A DNA stretch of 64,000 nucleotides from Shewanella denitrificans OS217 (GCF_000013765.1 NC_007954.1:1116001-1180000), one strand, 5' to 3'. Counted from the stretch's first letter, positions 1 through 9,522 are shown. Made by a program: numbers and translations. Notes: generated from the letters alone by a model not told the origin.

Positions 1-1052
1 AAGATTTCTGCCTGCATCACAGTCATCTCTGGGGTAACGTCAGTGATCAATTGAGTGGCTAATTTACTGCCTGAGCCAGATGGCGCCGCTGGGATTATGG
101 TGGCGCCTTTGGCCTTGGCATCAGCAAGGGTTTCTTGTAAGCGCTGCAATTGTCTGGCGTTGATGATATTGCCATAGTCCTGATTATGCTCAAAATCCGG
201 GTACATTTTTTGGAAGTGCTTGCAATAGGCCTGAATGAAGGACTCGAGCTTGTCTCTTGGACAGAGGACATAATCCGGCGCGATACAAATTTGCCCAGCA
301 TTAAGGCATTTTCCGTAAATCATCCGCTCTACCGCAAGTTCGATGGGCATGTCATCGGCAATAATAGTCGGCGATTTACCGCCAAGTTCTAAGGTTACAG
401 GGGTTAAGTTTTCGGCGGCGGCGCACATTACATGACGGCCCACCTGAGTGGAGCCGGTAAAGAGCAAATGATTAAACGGCAAGGATGAAAATGCCGCTGC
501 AACCTCGGCTTCGCCTTCTACTATGGCGACCTCTGTAGGGGCGAAAATATCAGCCAATAATTGATGAATGACCTTGTTAGTCTCAGGGGTGAACTCAGAC
601 ATTTTCAACATGGCATTATTGCCTGCCGCTAGGGCTGTGACTAATGGCCCCATGGACAACATCACAGGGAAATTCCATGGCACTATGATGCCAATGACGC
701 CAAGAGGTTGATATTGCACTGTGACTTTGGCGGGAGACAGTAACAATCCCGCGTGTCGCCGGCTGGGACGCATCCAAGATTTAAGCTGCTTGAGGCTGTA
801 ATTAATGTGATTAATGCAAGGCAAGATGTCTGCGATTAGGCTGTCATGGTGAGATCTGTGGCCGTAATCATGACTCAGCGCTGTGATTAACTGAGTCTGG
901 TACTTGATGATCTGTTGTTTAAGCTGAGTGAGCTTCACCACCCTTAATTCATAGCTGGGGGCTAAGGAGGCATTGAAATGCTTGCGCTGCTCGTTAAAGG
1001 TGACTTGCATTGCGTTAATGCTCGCCGCTGCTGAGTCTATGGCCAAATTCAT
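1..1052 (-). CDS. Coniferyl-aldehyde-dehydrogenase-like ALDH (3' part cut by window edge)
   Basis: NAD(P)-dependent oxidation of an aldehyde to its acid. About 350 codons are open from the ATG at 1052 to the window edge, so the C-terminal part is missing. ALDH landmarks are visible: the VPWNFP cofactor-binding stretch near residue 125, FTGSTQVG near 199, the catalytic Glu in LELGGKSP (about residue 222) and the nucleophile Cys in GQICIAPDY (about residue 256). The overall look is that of the coniferyl aldehyde dehydrogenase subgroup, but true substrates cannot be read from sequence. The gene is divergent from the stress-protein gene at 1291, and a perfect palindrome lies 28 bp upstream of its start, suggesting local repression. 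Confidence 0.85.
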   Translation of the reverse strand, partial: MNLAIDSAAASINAMQVTFNEQRKHFNASLAPSYELRVVKLTQLKQQIIKYQTQLITALSHDYGHRSHHDSLIADILPCINHINYSLKQLKSWMRPSRRHAGLLLSPAKVTVQYQPLGVIGIIVPWNFPVMLSMGPLVTALAAGNNAMLKMSEFTPETNKVIHQLLADIFAPTEVAIVEGEAEVAAAFSSLPFNHLLFTGSTQVGRHVMCAAAENLTPVTLELGGKSPTIIADDMPIELAVERMIYGKCLNAGQICIAPDYVLCPRDKLESFIQAYCKHFQKMYPDFEHNQDYGNIINARQLQRLQETLADAKAKGATIIPAAPSGSGSKLATQLITDVTPEMTVMQAEI

Positions 1053-1079
1053 TTGCGATTCCTTTTGATTAATGGCAAA

Positions 1080-1095
1080 CCGACTAATCAGTCGG
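1080..1095. promoter_or_regulatory. TetR-type operator palindrome
   Basis: Perfect inverted repeat CCGACT-AATC-AGTCGG, with partial A/T symmetry just outside. It lies 28 bp upstream of the aldehyde dehydrogenase start. Size and symmetry resemble operators of TetR-family repressors. No TetR gene lies in the visible flank, so the regulator would be encoded elsewhere or beyond the window edge. The family assignment is inference. Confidence 0.5.
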
Positions 1096-1290
1096 GTTTG
1101 GGGTATTTTTGTACAAAATGGCCGTAGTAGCAAGGTAAATACCGTTATTGGTCACATTTTACCTCGTCGATGACTTATACACTCTAGGTATAATTTGAGC
1201 AAAGCTACGCAAGCTGGGGTAAACGGATTACTATCAATGAATGGGTTTTAAGTGGGCGAGATGCCGGATTTGCAATAATTGGAGGTGAAT

Positions 1291-1722
1291 ATGCGTAAAG
1301 GTACGATTTTATGGCCAACGGATTTTTCTGATACGGCGTCCCATGCACTCAGTTATGCCATCGAAATGGCCAACTTATATCAAGTTGGGATCAAAATTTT
1401 ACATGTGGTGCCTCAGCCCGTTGGGGACGAGAACTACATGATTTTATCCATTAGTCCAGAAGAGTTGGCCCAAAACATGGAACTTGCTGCCGCTAATCGC
1501 ATGCAGCAATTACTCTCTGAATTAGACACTAACTTAAGCGTTGAAACTCAAATTCGCCGCGGTGATGCGGCCACCGAAATCATCGCCGAAGCCAATGCGG
1601 GCGACGTTGGCATGGTGGTGCTGGCGAGCCACGGTCGAACCGGTTTTAGCCACTTTCTCCATGAGAATGTCGCCGAAGCTGTGGCGAATTTGGCTAAGTG
1701 CCCAGTGCTGGTGGTCAAATAG
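1291..1722 (+). CDS. Universal stress protein, UspA family
   Basis: Single-domain UspA-fold protein of 143 residues, cytoplasmic, of the class induced under stress or growth arrest. The N-terminus (ILWPTDFS) and C-terminus (CPVLVV) are typical beta-strand signatures. The ATG at 1291 is chosen because GGAGGTG sits 5-6 bases before it; an in-frame TTG at 1279 lies inside that ribosome-binding site. The usual ATP-binding pattern G-x2-G-x9-G(S/T) is altered: the stretch reads ASHGRTGFSHFLHEN, so the first Gly is Ala112 and the final Gly-Ser is Glu125-Asn126. ATP binding is therefore doubtful. Confidence 0.9.
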   Translation: MRKGTILWPTDFSDTASHALSYAIEMANLYQVGIKILHVVPQPVGDENYMILSISPEELAQNMELAAANRMQQLLSELDTNLSVETQIRRGDAATEIIAEANAGDVGMVVLASHGRTGFSHFLHENVAEAVANLAKCPVLVVK

Positions 1723-1830
1723 TGTTGGTGGTCAAATAAGGCAGGGGTCAAGTCGTGCAGTGCTTAAGCCTCGCAGCTTTAATACTGTTTTACTACTGTT
1801 TTAGTACAGATTTAATGAGGCTTTGTGCCA

Positions 1831-1850
1831 GAGTGAGCGCCTGCTCACTC
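1831..1850 (-). terminator. Hairpin just after the DUF924 gene
   Basis: Perfect 8-bp stem GAGTGAGC/GCTCACTC with a four-base loop, two bases beyond the stop codon of the minus-strand gene. There is no strong T-run on either strand, so this may be a 3'-end stabilising or processing hairpin instead of a true intrinsic terminator. Confidence 0.4.
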
Positions 1851-1852
1851 GC

Positions 1853-2422
1853 TTAAAAACTTGAACCCGGTTGTTGTAAAAATTCAGTTTCTTCGGCGCT
1901 TGAACTTCGATTGAGGATAGCGTTCCTGTGGGGATAGCGACCAAACTGATGAATAATGGCTTGATGCTTTAGCTCAAAGTCGAGGTTGTTTTGGGCATAT
2001 CGCTCAAACAAGGGCACAGCTTGCTGGTGGATAAGCACTGACTCACTGTGCATGTAGGGCATTAGCATAAAAGGGGCTTGCAACGGGGATAAACGGGTCA
2101 AGCAGCCTGCGGTGACGGCTTCTTGTGCCAAGGTTAACGCTTGAGCATCGGCGGCAAACGCTTGTGGGGTATTGCGATAAATATTACGGGAGAATTGATC
2201 TAATACAATAATTTCCGCTAAACGCCCCCCATCGCTAGTGCGCCATTGCCACAATTCTCCCGCCATAGCTTGCTGCAATAACCCTTGGTAATCTTGGCGC
2301 AGTAGGGCATCAAACTGCAGATCTTTTACCCACCATTGCTTGGGGCTTATGTCTTCAAACCAAAACTGCAGTATTGCCTCAGGGCTTGTGGCTTGCCGGC
2401 CTTGGGTGGTTAAGTTCGTCAT
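1853..2422 (-). CDS. DUF924 family protein
   Basis: Protein of 189 residues with the DUF924 signature: ILQFWF near the N-terminus, the LDQFSRNIYR block mid-protein, the MPYMHSE segment and the GRYPHRN motif. The family is helical and distantly TPR-like; its biochemical function is not established. The ATG at 2422 is preferred over an in-frame GTG at 2434 because GGAG is placed six bases before it. The gene stands alone, convergent with the stress-protein gene and divergent from the gene at 2529. Confidence 0.85.
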   Translation of the reverse strand: MTNLTTQGRQATSPEAILQFWFEDISPKQWWVKDLQFDALLRQDYQGLLQQAMAGELWQWRTSDGGRLAEIIVLDQFSRNIYRNTPQAFAADAQALTLAQEAVTAGCLTRLSPLQAPFMLMPYMHSESVLIHQQAVPLFERYAQNNLDFELKHQAIIHQFGRYPHRNAILNRSSSAEETEFLQQPGSSF

Positions 2423-2528
2423 GCTTATCTCCACTGCAGAAGAGGTTTCATTATTCTTCTGGATTGATATAGATTAGAGGGAATTAAACTTAACATTAAC
2501 TCAGTTTCCTCGATATAGGATGGATTAA

Positions 2529-2834
2529 GTGACCACTAAATCCCAGAAAGCATTTTACCGCAAATTGTATTTGGCTCATTTAATGACTGAGGACAGGCAT
2601 AATCTGCCGAGTTTGCAGGCACTCACTCAAATGCCAAGGCGCACCCTGCAAGACACTATCGCAGCCTTTGGTGACATAGGTATCGAGTTTGAATTTGTGC
2701 AGACCAAAGAACGTCATAATGCAGGGTATTATCAAATCTGTAGTTGGGGACCTATCAGCAGTGCTTGGGTGAGCGCCCACCTTGATGTTATCCAAGCGGC
2801 GTTAGCCTTAGATGCGCCAGCAGCCAATGGCTGA
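2529..2834 (+). CDS. Small winged-helix/HTH-like protein
   Basis: Protein of 101 residues starting at GTG, with AGGA about nine bases upstream. Residues 25-50 (LPSLQALTQMPRRTLQDTI) look like a helix-turn-helix with its recognition helix, followed by IEFEF...GYYQI, which could be the wing strands. A DNA-binding role is inferred. Its last eight bases overlap the start of the AlkB-type gene, implying translational coupling and joint expression. I cannot name a characterised homologue. Confidence 0.7.
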   Translation: MTTKSQKAFYRKLYLAHLMTEDRHNLPSLQALTQMPRRTLQDTIAAFGDIGIEFEFVQTKERHNAGYYQICSWGPISSAWVSAHLDVIQAALALDAPAANG

Positions 2835-3606
2835 AACAATGTCTTCCATTCACGCTAAAGAATCACAAACTGCTGATGCTAATTCTGCAGGCGCAAATCC
2901 TGCGAGTTTGAGGCAAGATGGGTCATTGCAGCAAGTAAGCTTTGACTTTATTGAGCGCCATAACAATGCTCATGGCAGTGGCGCTAAGGGAGCTGATTTA
3001 GGCGAACGTTGTGAACACAAGGTAAGGAAATCCCCGCCTGTGACTTGGTTAACGGGATTTTTGAGCGTTCAAGAGCAGCAGGCTTTATTGGATGATGCTA
3101 AAAGCTATCCTTTTGAGCGCCCTCAGATTGAGGTTTATGGCAAACTTCATCCTATCCCTCGTCAACAAGTTTGGTTTGCCGATGAAGACTGTGGCTATCG
3201 CTATGCATCACTCTTTATTAGCCCTACACCTTGGCCTGCATTGCTCATGCAGCTGAGGCAAAGATTGCAAGCCGAATTGGGCTTAGTGTTCAATGGCGTG
3301 TTAGTGAATTTTTATGCTGATGGCCAAGATACTGTGGGCTGGCACAGCGATGATGAAGCTGAAATTCGCAAACCTTCCAGCATAGCGTCTATCAGTATCG
3401 GTGCGACGCGAGACTTTCAAATTCGCCACAAGCGCAGCCAAGAGACCTTTACCTTACCTTTAGTCTCGGGGGATTTGCTTATCATGCAGCCTGGCATGCA
3501 ACAAACTTGGCAGCATGCCGTGCCTAGGCGAGCTAAGGTCAAAGCGCCGAGAATAAACCTCACGTTTAGGGAGCTTGTGCCCCAAAGGGATAATCATCTT
3601 ATATAG
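2827..3606 (+). CDS. alkB: AlkB-type 2-oxoglutarate/Fe(II) dioxygenase
   Basis: Repairs alkylated bases by oxidative demethylation using Fe(II), O2 and 2-oxoglutarate. The catalytic core is clear: NFYADGQDTVGWHSDDE holds the HxD iron ligands, WQHAVPR supplies the distal His, and RINLTFR carries the Arg residues that bind 2-oxoglutarate. The substrate-lid region PRQQVWFADEDCGYRY resembles the ALKBH2/3-like subgroup more than E. coli AlkB. The start is uncertain (ATG at 2812, 2827 or 2839); 2827 gives the ATGGCTGA overlap with the upstream stop. The first 60-70 residues are Ala/Ser/His-rich and not part of the fold, which is unusually long. Confidence 0.88.
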   Translation: MAETMSSIHAKESQTADANSAGANPASLRQDGSLQQVSFDFIERHNNAHGSGAKGADLGERCEHKVRKSPPVTWLTGFLSVQEQQALLDDAKSYPFERPQIEVYGKLHPIPRQQVWFADEDCGYRYASLFISPTPWPALLMQLRQRLQAELGLVFNGVLVNFYADGQDTVGWHSDDEAEIRKPSSIASISIGATRDFQIRHKRSQETFTLPLVSGDLLIMQPGMQQTWQHAVPRRAKVKAPRINLTFRELVPQRDNHLI

Positions 3607-3741
3607 CGGCTTCATCAGCCCTGAGTTGGGCCTGGCCCTAAATGATTTGCCGGTGAGTTCGCATTCAAAGGCACAAGGTTTGATTTTTGAGCCCCGAATA
3701 AGTACTCTTCGTGGATTAGAGGCCGTTTAATTGAGTTTGCC

Positions 3742-4041
3742 ATGAGCACTGAACACGTTATAACTGAAAAGCTGAGCCAGTTGTTTAATCCAGAGCACTT
3801 AGAAGTGCTCAATGAAAGCCATCGTCACCATGTGCCGCCTAACTCAGAAACCCATTTTAAGGTGGTCATTGTCAGTGACAGCTTTGCTGATAAACGCCCA
3901 TTGGCTCGCCATAGAGAAGTGAATCAAGCATTGGCATTCGAACTTGAAAATGGTGTGCATGCCTTGTCGATTAATACTTATACCCAAGCGGAATGGCAAG
4001 CACTCGATGCCGTGCCGCGCACCCCAAATTGCAAAGGCTAA
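3742..4041 (+). CDS. bolA: BolA family protein
   Basis: Protein of 99 residues with the BolA alpha-beta fold: LSQLFNPEHLEVLNESH at the N-terminus, HFKVVIVS in the middle and HREVNQAL before the C-terminal helix. The conserved His residues partner with monothiol glutaredoxins and [2Fe-2S] clusters in characterised BolA proteins; BolA also influences morphology and stress responses. The gene is alone between alkB and luxS and closes with a strong intrinsic terminator 20 bases downstream. Confidence 0.92.
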   Translation: MSTEHVITEKLSQLFNPEHLEVLNESHRHHVPPNSETHFKVVIVSDSFADKRPLARHREVNQALAFELENGVHALSINTYTQAEWQALDAVPRTPNCKG

Positions 4042-4062
4042 CCCTGTTAGCCCTGTTGAGAT

Positions 4063-4089
4063 AAAGCCCACATTAACGTGGGCTTTTTT
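4063..4089 (+). terminator. Intrinsic terminator of bolA
   Basis: Stem AAAGCCCAC/GTGGGCTTT with loop ATTAAC, running into six Ts. Confidence 0.9.
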
Positions 4090-4185
4090 GTCTATAAGTT
4101 TTATTTTCAATACCTTGTTGAAATCTATTCATCTACTAAGCTTTATGGTGTTTTATGCCTATTTGATGGTTAATCTATTGTTTAA

Positions 4186-4728
<543 letters not shown>

Positions 4729-4952
4729 GCCGAACTTCATTGTTATAAAACAATTACCTTAGTGATTTAAACACCTATAATTTTCGTGGCGATAGTAAGG
4801 CAATTGGGGTAAAATGCGCGCGACCAGCGTGATTGCGATCGCATTAAGTAAACAAATCTGCGCTAGCTCAATGCCGAAGTGTTTGTAAACATTTTGTTTT
4901 TTGGGCAGGAACGCGGCGCATTGTCTTTCCTTCAAACGTAGTGCTTGTGGAT

Positions 4953-6287
4953 ATGATTACAATTAAGAAAGGATTGGAACTGCCTATAACAGGCGGACCA
5001 GAGCAAGTTATCCATAATGGCCCAGCCATTAACCATGTAGCTACTTTGGGTGAAGAGTATATTGGCTTACGTCCAACGATGAAAATCAAAGTGGGCGACA
5101 AAGTACAAAAAGGTCAGGTTCTTTTTGAAGATAAGAAGAATTTAGGCGTTAAATATACGGCTTTAGCCAGTGGTACTATATTAGAAATTAATCGAGGCGC
5201 AAAACGCGTACTTCAGTCAGTGGTGATTGCCGTTGAGGGTGACGATAGTGTCGCGTTCTCAAAGCATGATGCTGGCTCGTTGGCGACGTTAGATGCTCAG
5301 CTAGTTCGTACTAATCTGATTGATTCAGGTTTATGGACCGCTTTGCGTACCCGCCCATTCAGTAAAGTCCCAGCCGTCGATGCGACAGCTGCCGGTATTT
5401 TCGTTACTGCCATCGATACTCAACCGTTAGCGGCAGATCCTGCTGTGGTTATCGCCGAGCATAAAGACGACTTTGCCAATGGCTTAACCTTACTCGCCAA
5501 ACTAACAGAAGGTAAAGTTTTCCTCTGTAAAGCACCGGGTGCGGATATTCCAGCAGCCAATGCTCAAGTTGAAGAGTTTGCCGGCATTCATCCAGCAGGT
5601 TTAGTGGGAACGCACATCCATAATCTTTTACCCGCCTCTGCCAAGCGCAGTGTGTGGCACATAGGTTATCAAGACGTGATCGCCATTGGCCAGTTATTCA
5701 CTCAAGGTGTGTTAAACACTGAGCGTGTATTTGCTATTGGTGGCCCTAAAGCTAAAAAGCCTCGTCTAGTGCGCAGCCGTTTAGGTGCAAGCTTGGTTGA
5801 GCTTATGGCTGATGAGACTCAAGCCGGTGACGTGCGTGTGATTTCAGGTTCTGTGCTCAATGGTCGTACTGCAGCAGGCGTTCACGCTTATGCAGGACGT
5901 TATCACCAGCAGATCACTGTGCTAGAAGAAGGTCGTGAGCAAGAGTTTTTCGGCTGGGCTATGCCTGGTGGAGATAAGTTCTCTATTACTCGTTCATTCC
6001 TAAGCCATTTAAGTCCTTCTCGTTTATTCAATATGACGACAAGCACGGGTGGTTCAGAGCGCGCCATGGTACCCATTGGTAACTATGAACGTGTTGTGCC
6101 ACTGGATGTGTTACCGACATTGTTACTAAGAGATCTGCTTTCTGGTGATTTTGACAGCGCAGTGACCCTTGGCGCATTAGAACTCGACGAAGAAGATTTG
6201 GCATTATGTACTTTCGTGTGTCCTGGTAAGTATGACTATGGTTCATATTTACGCGACTGTTTAGATACGATCGAGAGGGAAGGCTAA
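4953..6287 (+). CDS. nqrA: Na+-NQR subunit A
   Basis: Peripheral cytoplasmic subunit of the Na+-translocating NADH:ubiquinone reductase, implicated in quinone binding. 444 residues from the ATG at 4953 (MITIKKGLELP, the canonical NqrA start); upstream in-frame non-ATG codons are not needed. The lipoyl-like N-terminal domain (KIKVGDKVQKGQVLFEDKK) is well conserved. It is the first gene of nqrABCDEF and its stop overlaps the nqrB start by one base. About 220 bp upstream hold the promoter; a short palindrome TGTTTGTAAACA at 4880-4891 may be an operator but is unassigned. Confidence 0.96.
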   Translation: MITIKKGLELPITGGPEQVIHNGPAINHVATLGEEYIGLRPTMKIKVGDKVQKGQVLFEDKKNLGVKYTALASGTILEINRGAKRVLQSVVIAVEGDDSVAFSKHDAGSLATLDAQLVRTNLIDSGLWTALRTRPFSKVPAVDATAAGIFVTAIDTQPLAADPAVVIAEHKDDFANGLTLLAKLTEGKVFLCKAPGADIPAANAQVEEFAGIHPAGLVGTHIHNLLPASAKRSVWHIGYQDVIAIGQLFTQGVLNTERVFAIGGPKAKKPRLVRSRLGASLVELMADETQAGDVRVISGSVLNGRTAAGVHAYAGRYHQQITVLEEGREQEFFGWAMPGGDKFSITRSFLSHLSPSRLFNMTTSTGGSERAMVPIGNYERVVPLDVLPTLLLRDLLSGDFDSAVTLGALELDEEDLALCTFVCPGKYDYGSYLRDCLDTIEREG

Positions 6288-7486
6288 TGGGCTTGAAAGA
6301 TTTTTTCAAACGTATTGAACCCCAGTTTGAAAAGGGTGGTAAATACGAGAAGTGGTATGCGCTTTTTGAAGCGGTTTACACGGGTTTTTATACGCCGGGT
6401 AAAGTGAACAAAGGCACAACCCATGTACGCGATAATTTAGACTTGAAGCGTATGATGATTACCGTTTGGGCTTGCGCCTTACCTGCCATGTTTTTTGGTA
6501 TGTATAACGTAGGTTTCCAAGCGCAAGAAGCATTAGCCGCTGGCTTTGCGGTTCCTGATGTGTGGCAAACCAGCCTATTTGGCCTATTTGGTACGCAGCT
6601 GACAGCAAGCTCTGGCATCCCAGCCTTACTTTGGTATGGCATGTGTTTCTTCCTACCTATTTATGCAGTGACATTTGTTGTCGGTGGTATTTGGGAAGTG
6701 CTATTTGCGGCCGTTCGTGGTCATGAAGTTAACGAAGGTTTCTTCGTGACCTCTATCCTGTTCGCTTTGACTTTACCTGCAACGATTCCGTTATGGATGG
6801 TGGCTTTAGGTATTACCTTCGGTGTGGTTATCGCCAAGGAAGTCTTCGGTGGCACGGGTCGTAACTTCTTAAACCCAGCATTAGCAGGCCGTGCTTTCTT
6901 GTTCTTCGCTTACCCGCTAAACATGTCTGGCGACACCTCTTGGGTGGTTGCAGACGGTTTCTCCGGCGCGACGCACTTAAGCCAAGCTGCCCAAGGCACG
7001 TTAGATTATTCGCTTAATCAAGACTGGTGGAATGCTTTCCTAGGTTTCATTCCTGGTTCTGTGGGTGAAGTATCGACCTTAGCAATTTTGCTCGGTGGTT
7101 TAGTGATTATCTACACGCGTATCGCCTCGTGGCGCATCGTGGGTGGGGTATTGCTAGGTATGATGGCGGTTGCTTTCCTATTAAATGCTATCGGTAGCGA
7201 CACTAACCCTATGTTTGCCATGCCCTGGTACTGGCACTTTGTCTTAGGTGGTTTTGCTTTTGGTATGATGTTTATGGCGACAGATCCTGTGTCTGCCTCA
7301 TTTACCAACAAAGCAAAATGGGGCTACGGTTTCTTAATCGGCGCTATGGCGGTGTTTATCCGTGTGGTTAACCCTGCATTCCCTGAAGGCATGATGCTGG
7401 CAATTTTGTTTGCTAACTTATTTGCGCCACTGTTCGACCATTTTGTGGTCCAGGCAAATATCAAGCGGAGGATCGCTCGTGGCTAG
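6287..7486 (+). CDS. nqrB: Na+-NQR subunit B
   Basis: Polytopic inner-membrane subunit, 399 residues. Thr229 in GFSGATH is the expected site of covalent FMN attachment by ApbE. NqrB carries riboflavin/FMN and forms the Na+ path in studied enzymes. Long hydrophobic helices are evident from about residue 55 onward. The ATG overlaps the nqrA stop (TAATG), and the last eight bases overlap nqrC, so translation is tightly coupled. Confidence 0.97.
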   Translation: MGLKDFFKRIEPQFEKGGKYEKWYALFEAVYTGFYTPGKVNKGTTHVRDNLDLKRMMITVWACALPAMFFGMYNVGFQAQEALAAGFAVPDVWQTSLFGLFGTQLTASSGIPALLWYGMCFFLPIYAVTFVVGGIWEVLFAAVRGHEVNEGFFVTSILFALTLPATIPLWMVALGITFGVVIAKEVFGGTGRNFLNPALAGRAFLFFAYPLNMSGDTSWVVADGFSGATHLSQAAQGTLDYSLNQDWWNAFLGFIPGSVGEVSTLAILLGGLVIIYTRIASWRIVGGVLLGMMAVAFLLNAIGSDTNPMFAMPWYWHFVLGGFAFGMMFMATDPVSASFTNKAKWGYGFLIGAMAVFIRVVNPAFPEGMMLAILFANLFAPLFDHFVVQANIKRRIARG

Positions 7487-8276
7487 TAATAAAGATTCGT
7501 TCGGAAGAACGCTATTTATCGTTGTTGGCTTGTGCTTAATCTGCTCTATTTTTGTATCGACAGCAGCGGTAGTGCTAAAGCCAACCCAACAAGAAAATAA
7601 ATTGCTTGATAAGCAAAAATACATTCTTGAAGCAGCGGGTTTAATCAACACTAAGCAAGAGGAAGTGTCTAAGGCTCAAATTCAAGAGACTTATGCGCGT
7701 CTAGTGACTGCTAAAGTGGTTGACCTTGCCAGTGGTGATTATGTGGAAGGTATCGATGGTAATACCTTCGATATGGAGAAAGCCGCTCGTGACCCAAGCC
7801 GTTCATTCAAACCTGAGAACGACATCGCCTCGGTTAAGCGTGTTGCTAACCGTGCGGTTATCTACTTAGTTAATGATGAAGCGGGTAGCCTGCAGACTGT
7901 GATCATGCCTGTTAAAGGTTATGGTCTTTGGTCAACCATGTTTGCTTTCTTGGCCGTAGCACCTGACATGAACACAGTGCAAAGCTTAGTTTACTATGAC
8001 TTTACTGGTTCTGGTGAAACACCGGGTCTTGGCGGAGAAGTCCAAAATCCAAAATGGATTGCTAAGTGGACTGACAAGAAACTCTATGATGAGCAAGGCA
8101 ACTTGGCCATTAAGGTGACTAAGAATCCCGCTATTGCTAATTCTGTACACGGTGTAGATGCGCTATCAGGTGCGACATTAACCAGTAACGGTGTGCAGCA
8201 TTCGCTGACATTCTGGTTAGGCGAAGAAGGTTTCGCCCGCTTTATTGAGAAGGCACGTAACGGAGGGCTAAGCTAA
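7479..8276 (+). CDS. nqrC: Na+-NQR subunit C
   Basis: Inner-membrane subunit with one N-terminal helix (LFIVVGLCLICSIFV, residues 12-26) and a periplasmic FMN-binding domain. Thr233 in the LSGATLTSNG motif is the flavinylation site. 265 residues. The start is GTG at 7479, overlapping the end of nqrB; GGAGG lies just upstream (about 7467) and the protein then begins VASNKDSFGR as in homologues. Its stop overlaps the nqrD ATG. Confidence 0.96.
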   Translation: MASNKDSFGRTLFIVVGLCLICSIFVSTAAVVLKPTQQENKLLDKQKYILEAAGLINTKQEEVSKAQIQETYARLVTAKVVDLASGDYVEGIDGNTFDMEKAARDPSRSFKPENDIASVKRVANRAVIYLVNDEAGSLQTVIMPVKGYGLWSTMFAFLAVAPDMNTVQSLVYYDFTGSGETPGLGGEVQNPKWIAKWTDKKLYDEQGNLAIKVTKNPAIANSVHGVDALSGATLTSNGVQHSLTFWLGEEGFARFIEKARNGGLS

Positions 8277-8908
8277 TGGCCGATGTTAAAGAACTGAAAC
8301 AGGTTCTAACAGGACCTATCATCAATAACAACCCAATTGCATTGCAAATTTTGGGTGTGTGTAGTGCGCTTGCTGTAACCAGTAAAATGGAAACAGCCTT
8401 GGTAATGTCATTGGCATTAACTGTGGTAACGGCGTTTTCTAACCTGTTTATCTCACTTATTCGCAATCACATTCCAAGCAGTGTGCGTATTATCGTGCAG
8501 ATGACGATCATTGCGTCTTTGGTTATTGTTGTTGATCAAGTCCTTCAAGCGTATGCCTATGAAATTGCTAAGCAATTATCGGTATTCGTTGGCCTTATCA
8601 TCACTAACTGTATCGTAATGGGTCGTGCTGAAGCGTATGCGATGAAAACACCGCCTATGATGAGCTTTATGGATGGTATAGGTAATGGTTTAGGCTATGG
8701 CGCTATTTTGTTAGGCGTTGGCTTCTTCCGTGAACTATTCGGTAACGGTTCATTATTCGGTATCGAAATCCTCAGCAAAATTTCTGACGGTGGTTGGTAC
8801 CAGCCCAATGGTCTGTTACTACTTCCTCCAAGCGCGTTCTTCTTGATCGGTGGTTTGATCTGGGTGATCCGTACCTATAAGCCAGAGCAAGTAGAAGCAA
8901 AAGGATAA
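8276..8908 (+). CDS. nqrD: Na+-NQR subunit D
   Basis: Inner-membrane subunit of 210 residues with six hydrophobic segments; NqrD and NqrE are homologous and inserted with opposite topologies in the complex, jointly coordinating an intramembrane iron site. Begins MADVKELKQVLTGPI with GGAGGGCTAAGC in front. The overlap with nqrC (TAATG) shows operon coupling; nqrE follows after five bases. Confidence 0.96.
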   Translation: MADVKELKQVLTGPIINNNPIALQILGVCSALAVTSKMETALVMSLALTVVTAFSNLFISLIRNHIPSSVRIIVQMTIIASLVIVVDQVLQAYAYEIAKQLSVFVGLIITNCIVMGRAEAYAMKTPPMMSFMDGIGNGLGYGAILLGVGFFRELFGNGSLFGIEILSKISDGGWYQPNGLLLLPPSAFFLIGGLIWVIRTYKPEQVEAKG

Positions 8909-8913
8909 GCGAA

Positions 8914-9522
8914 ATGGAACATTATATTAGTTTATTAATTCGCTCTGTCTTCATTGAAAACATGGCGTTATCCTTCTTCTTAGGTATGTGTACTTTCTTA
9001 GCTGTGTCTAAGAAAGTCACCACTGCGATGGGATTAGGTGTGGCGGTTATCGTGGTACTTGCGATTTCTGTACCTGCTAACCAAATCATCTACCAAGGTA
9101 TTTTAGCGCCGGGCGCATTAGCTTGGGCTGGTGTTCCTGATGCAGATTTGAGCTTCTTGAAGTTCATTACCTTCATCGGTGTTATCGCGGCTTTGGTGCA
9201 AATTCTGGAAATGACCTTAGATAAGTATTTCCCGCCTTTGTACAACGCCTTAGGTATCTTCTTACCACTTATCACAGTGAACTGTGCCATCTTCGGTGCG
9301 GTTGCTTTCATGGTTGAGCGTGATTACAACCTAACAGAAAGTTTAGTGTTTGGTGTAGGTTCTGGTATCGGTTGGGCACTGGCCATAGTTCTACTGGCCG
9401 CTGTTCGCGAAAAGATGAAGTATTCTGATGTGCCAAATGGGCTACGTGGTTTAGGTATTACCTTTATCTCTGCAGGCCTAATGGCATTAGGTTTCATGTC
9501 GTTCTCAGGTGTGTCTCTTTAA
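8914..9522 (+). CDS. nqrE: Na+-NQR subunit E
   Basis: Inner-membrane subunit of 202 residues, paralogous to NqrD. Begins MEHYISLLIRSVFIENMALS; conserved segments FFLGMCTFLAVSKK and VNCAIFGAVAFM contain the Cys residues that bind the membrane-embedded iron centre in the solved enzyme. Fifth gene of the operon, 46 bp before nqrF. Confidence 0.96.
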   Translation: MEHYISLLIRSVFIENMALSFFLGMCTFLAVSKKVTTAMGLGVAVIVVLAISVPANQIIYQGILAPGALAWAGVPDADLSFLKFITFIGVIAALVQILEMTLDKYFPPLYNALGIFLPLITVNCAIFGAVAFMVERDYNLTESLVFGVGSGIGWALAIVLLAAVREKMKYSDVPNGLRGLGITFISAGLMALGFMSFSGVSL

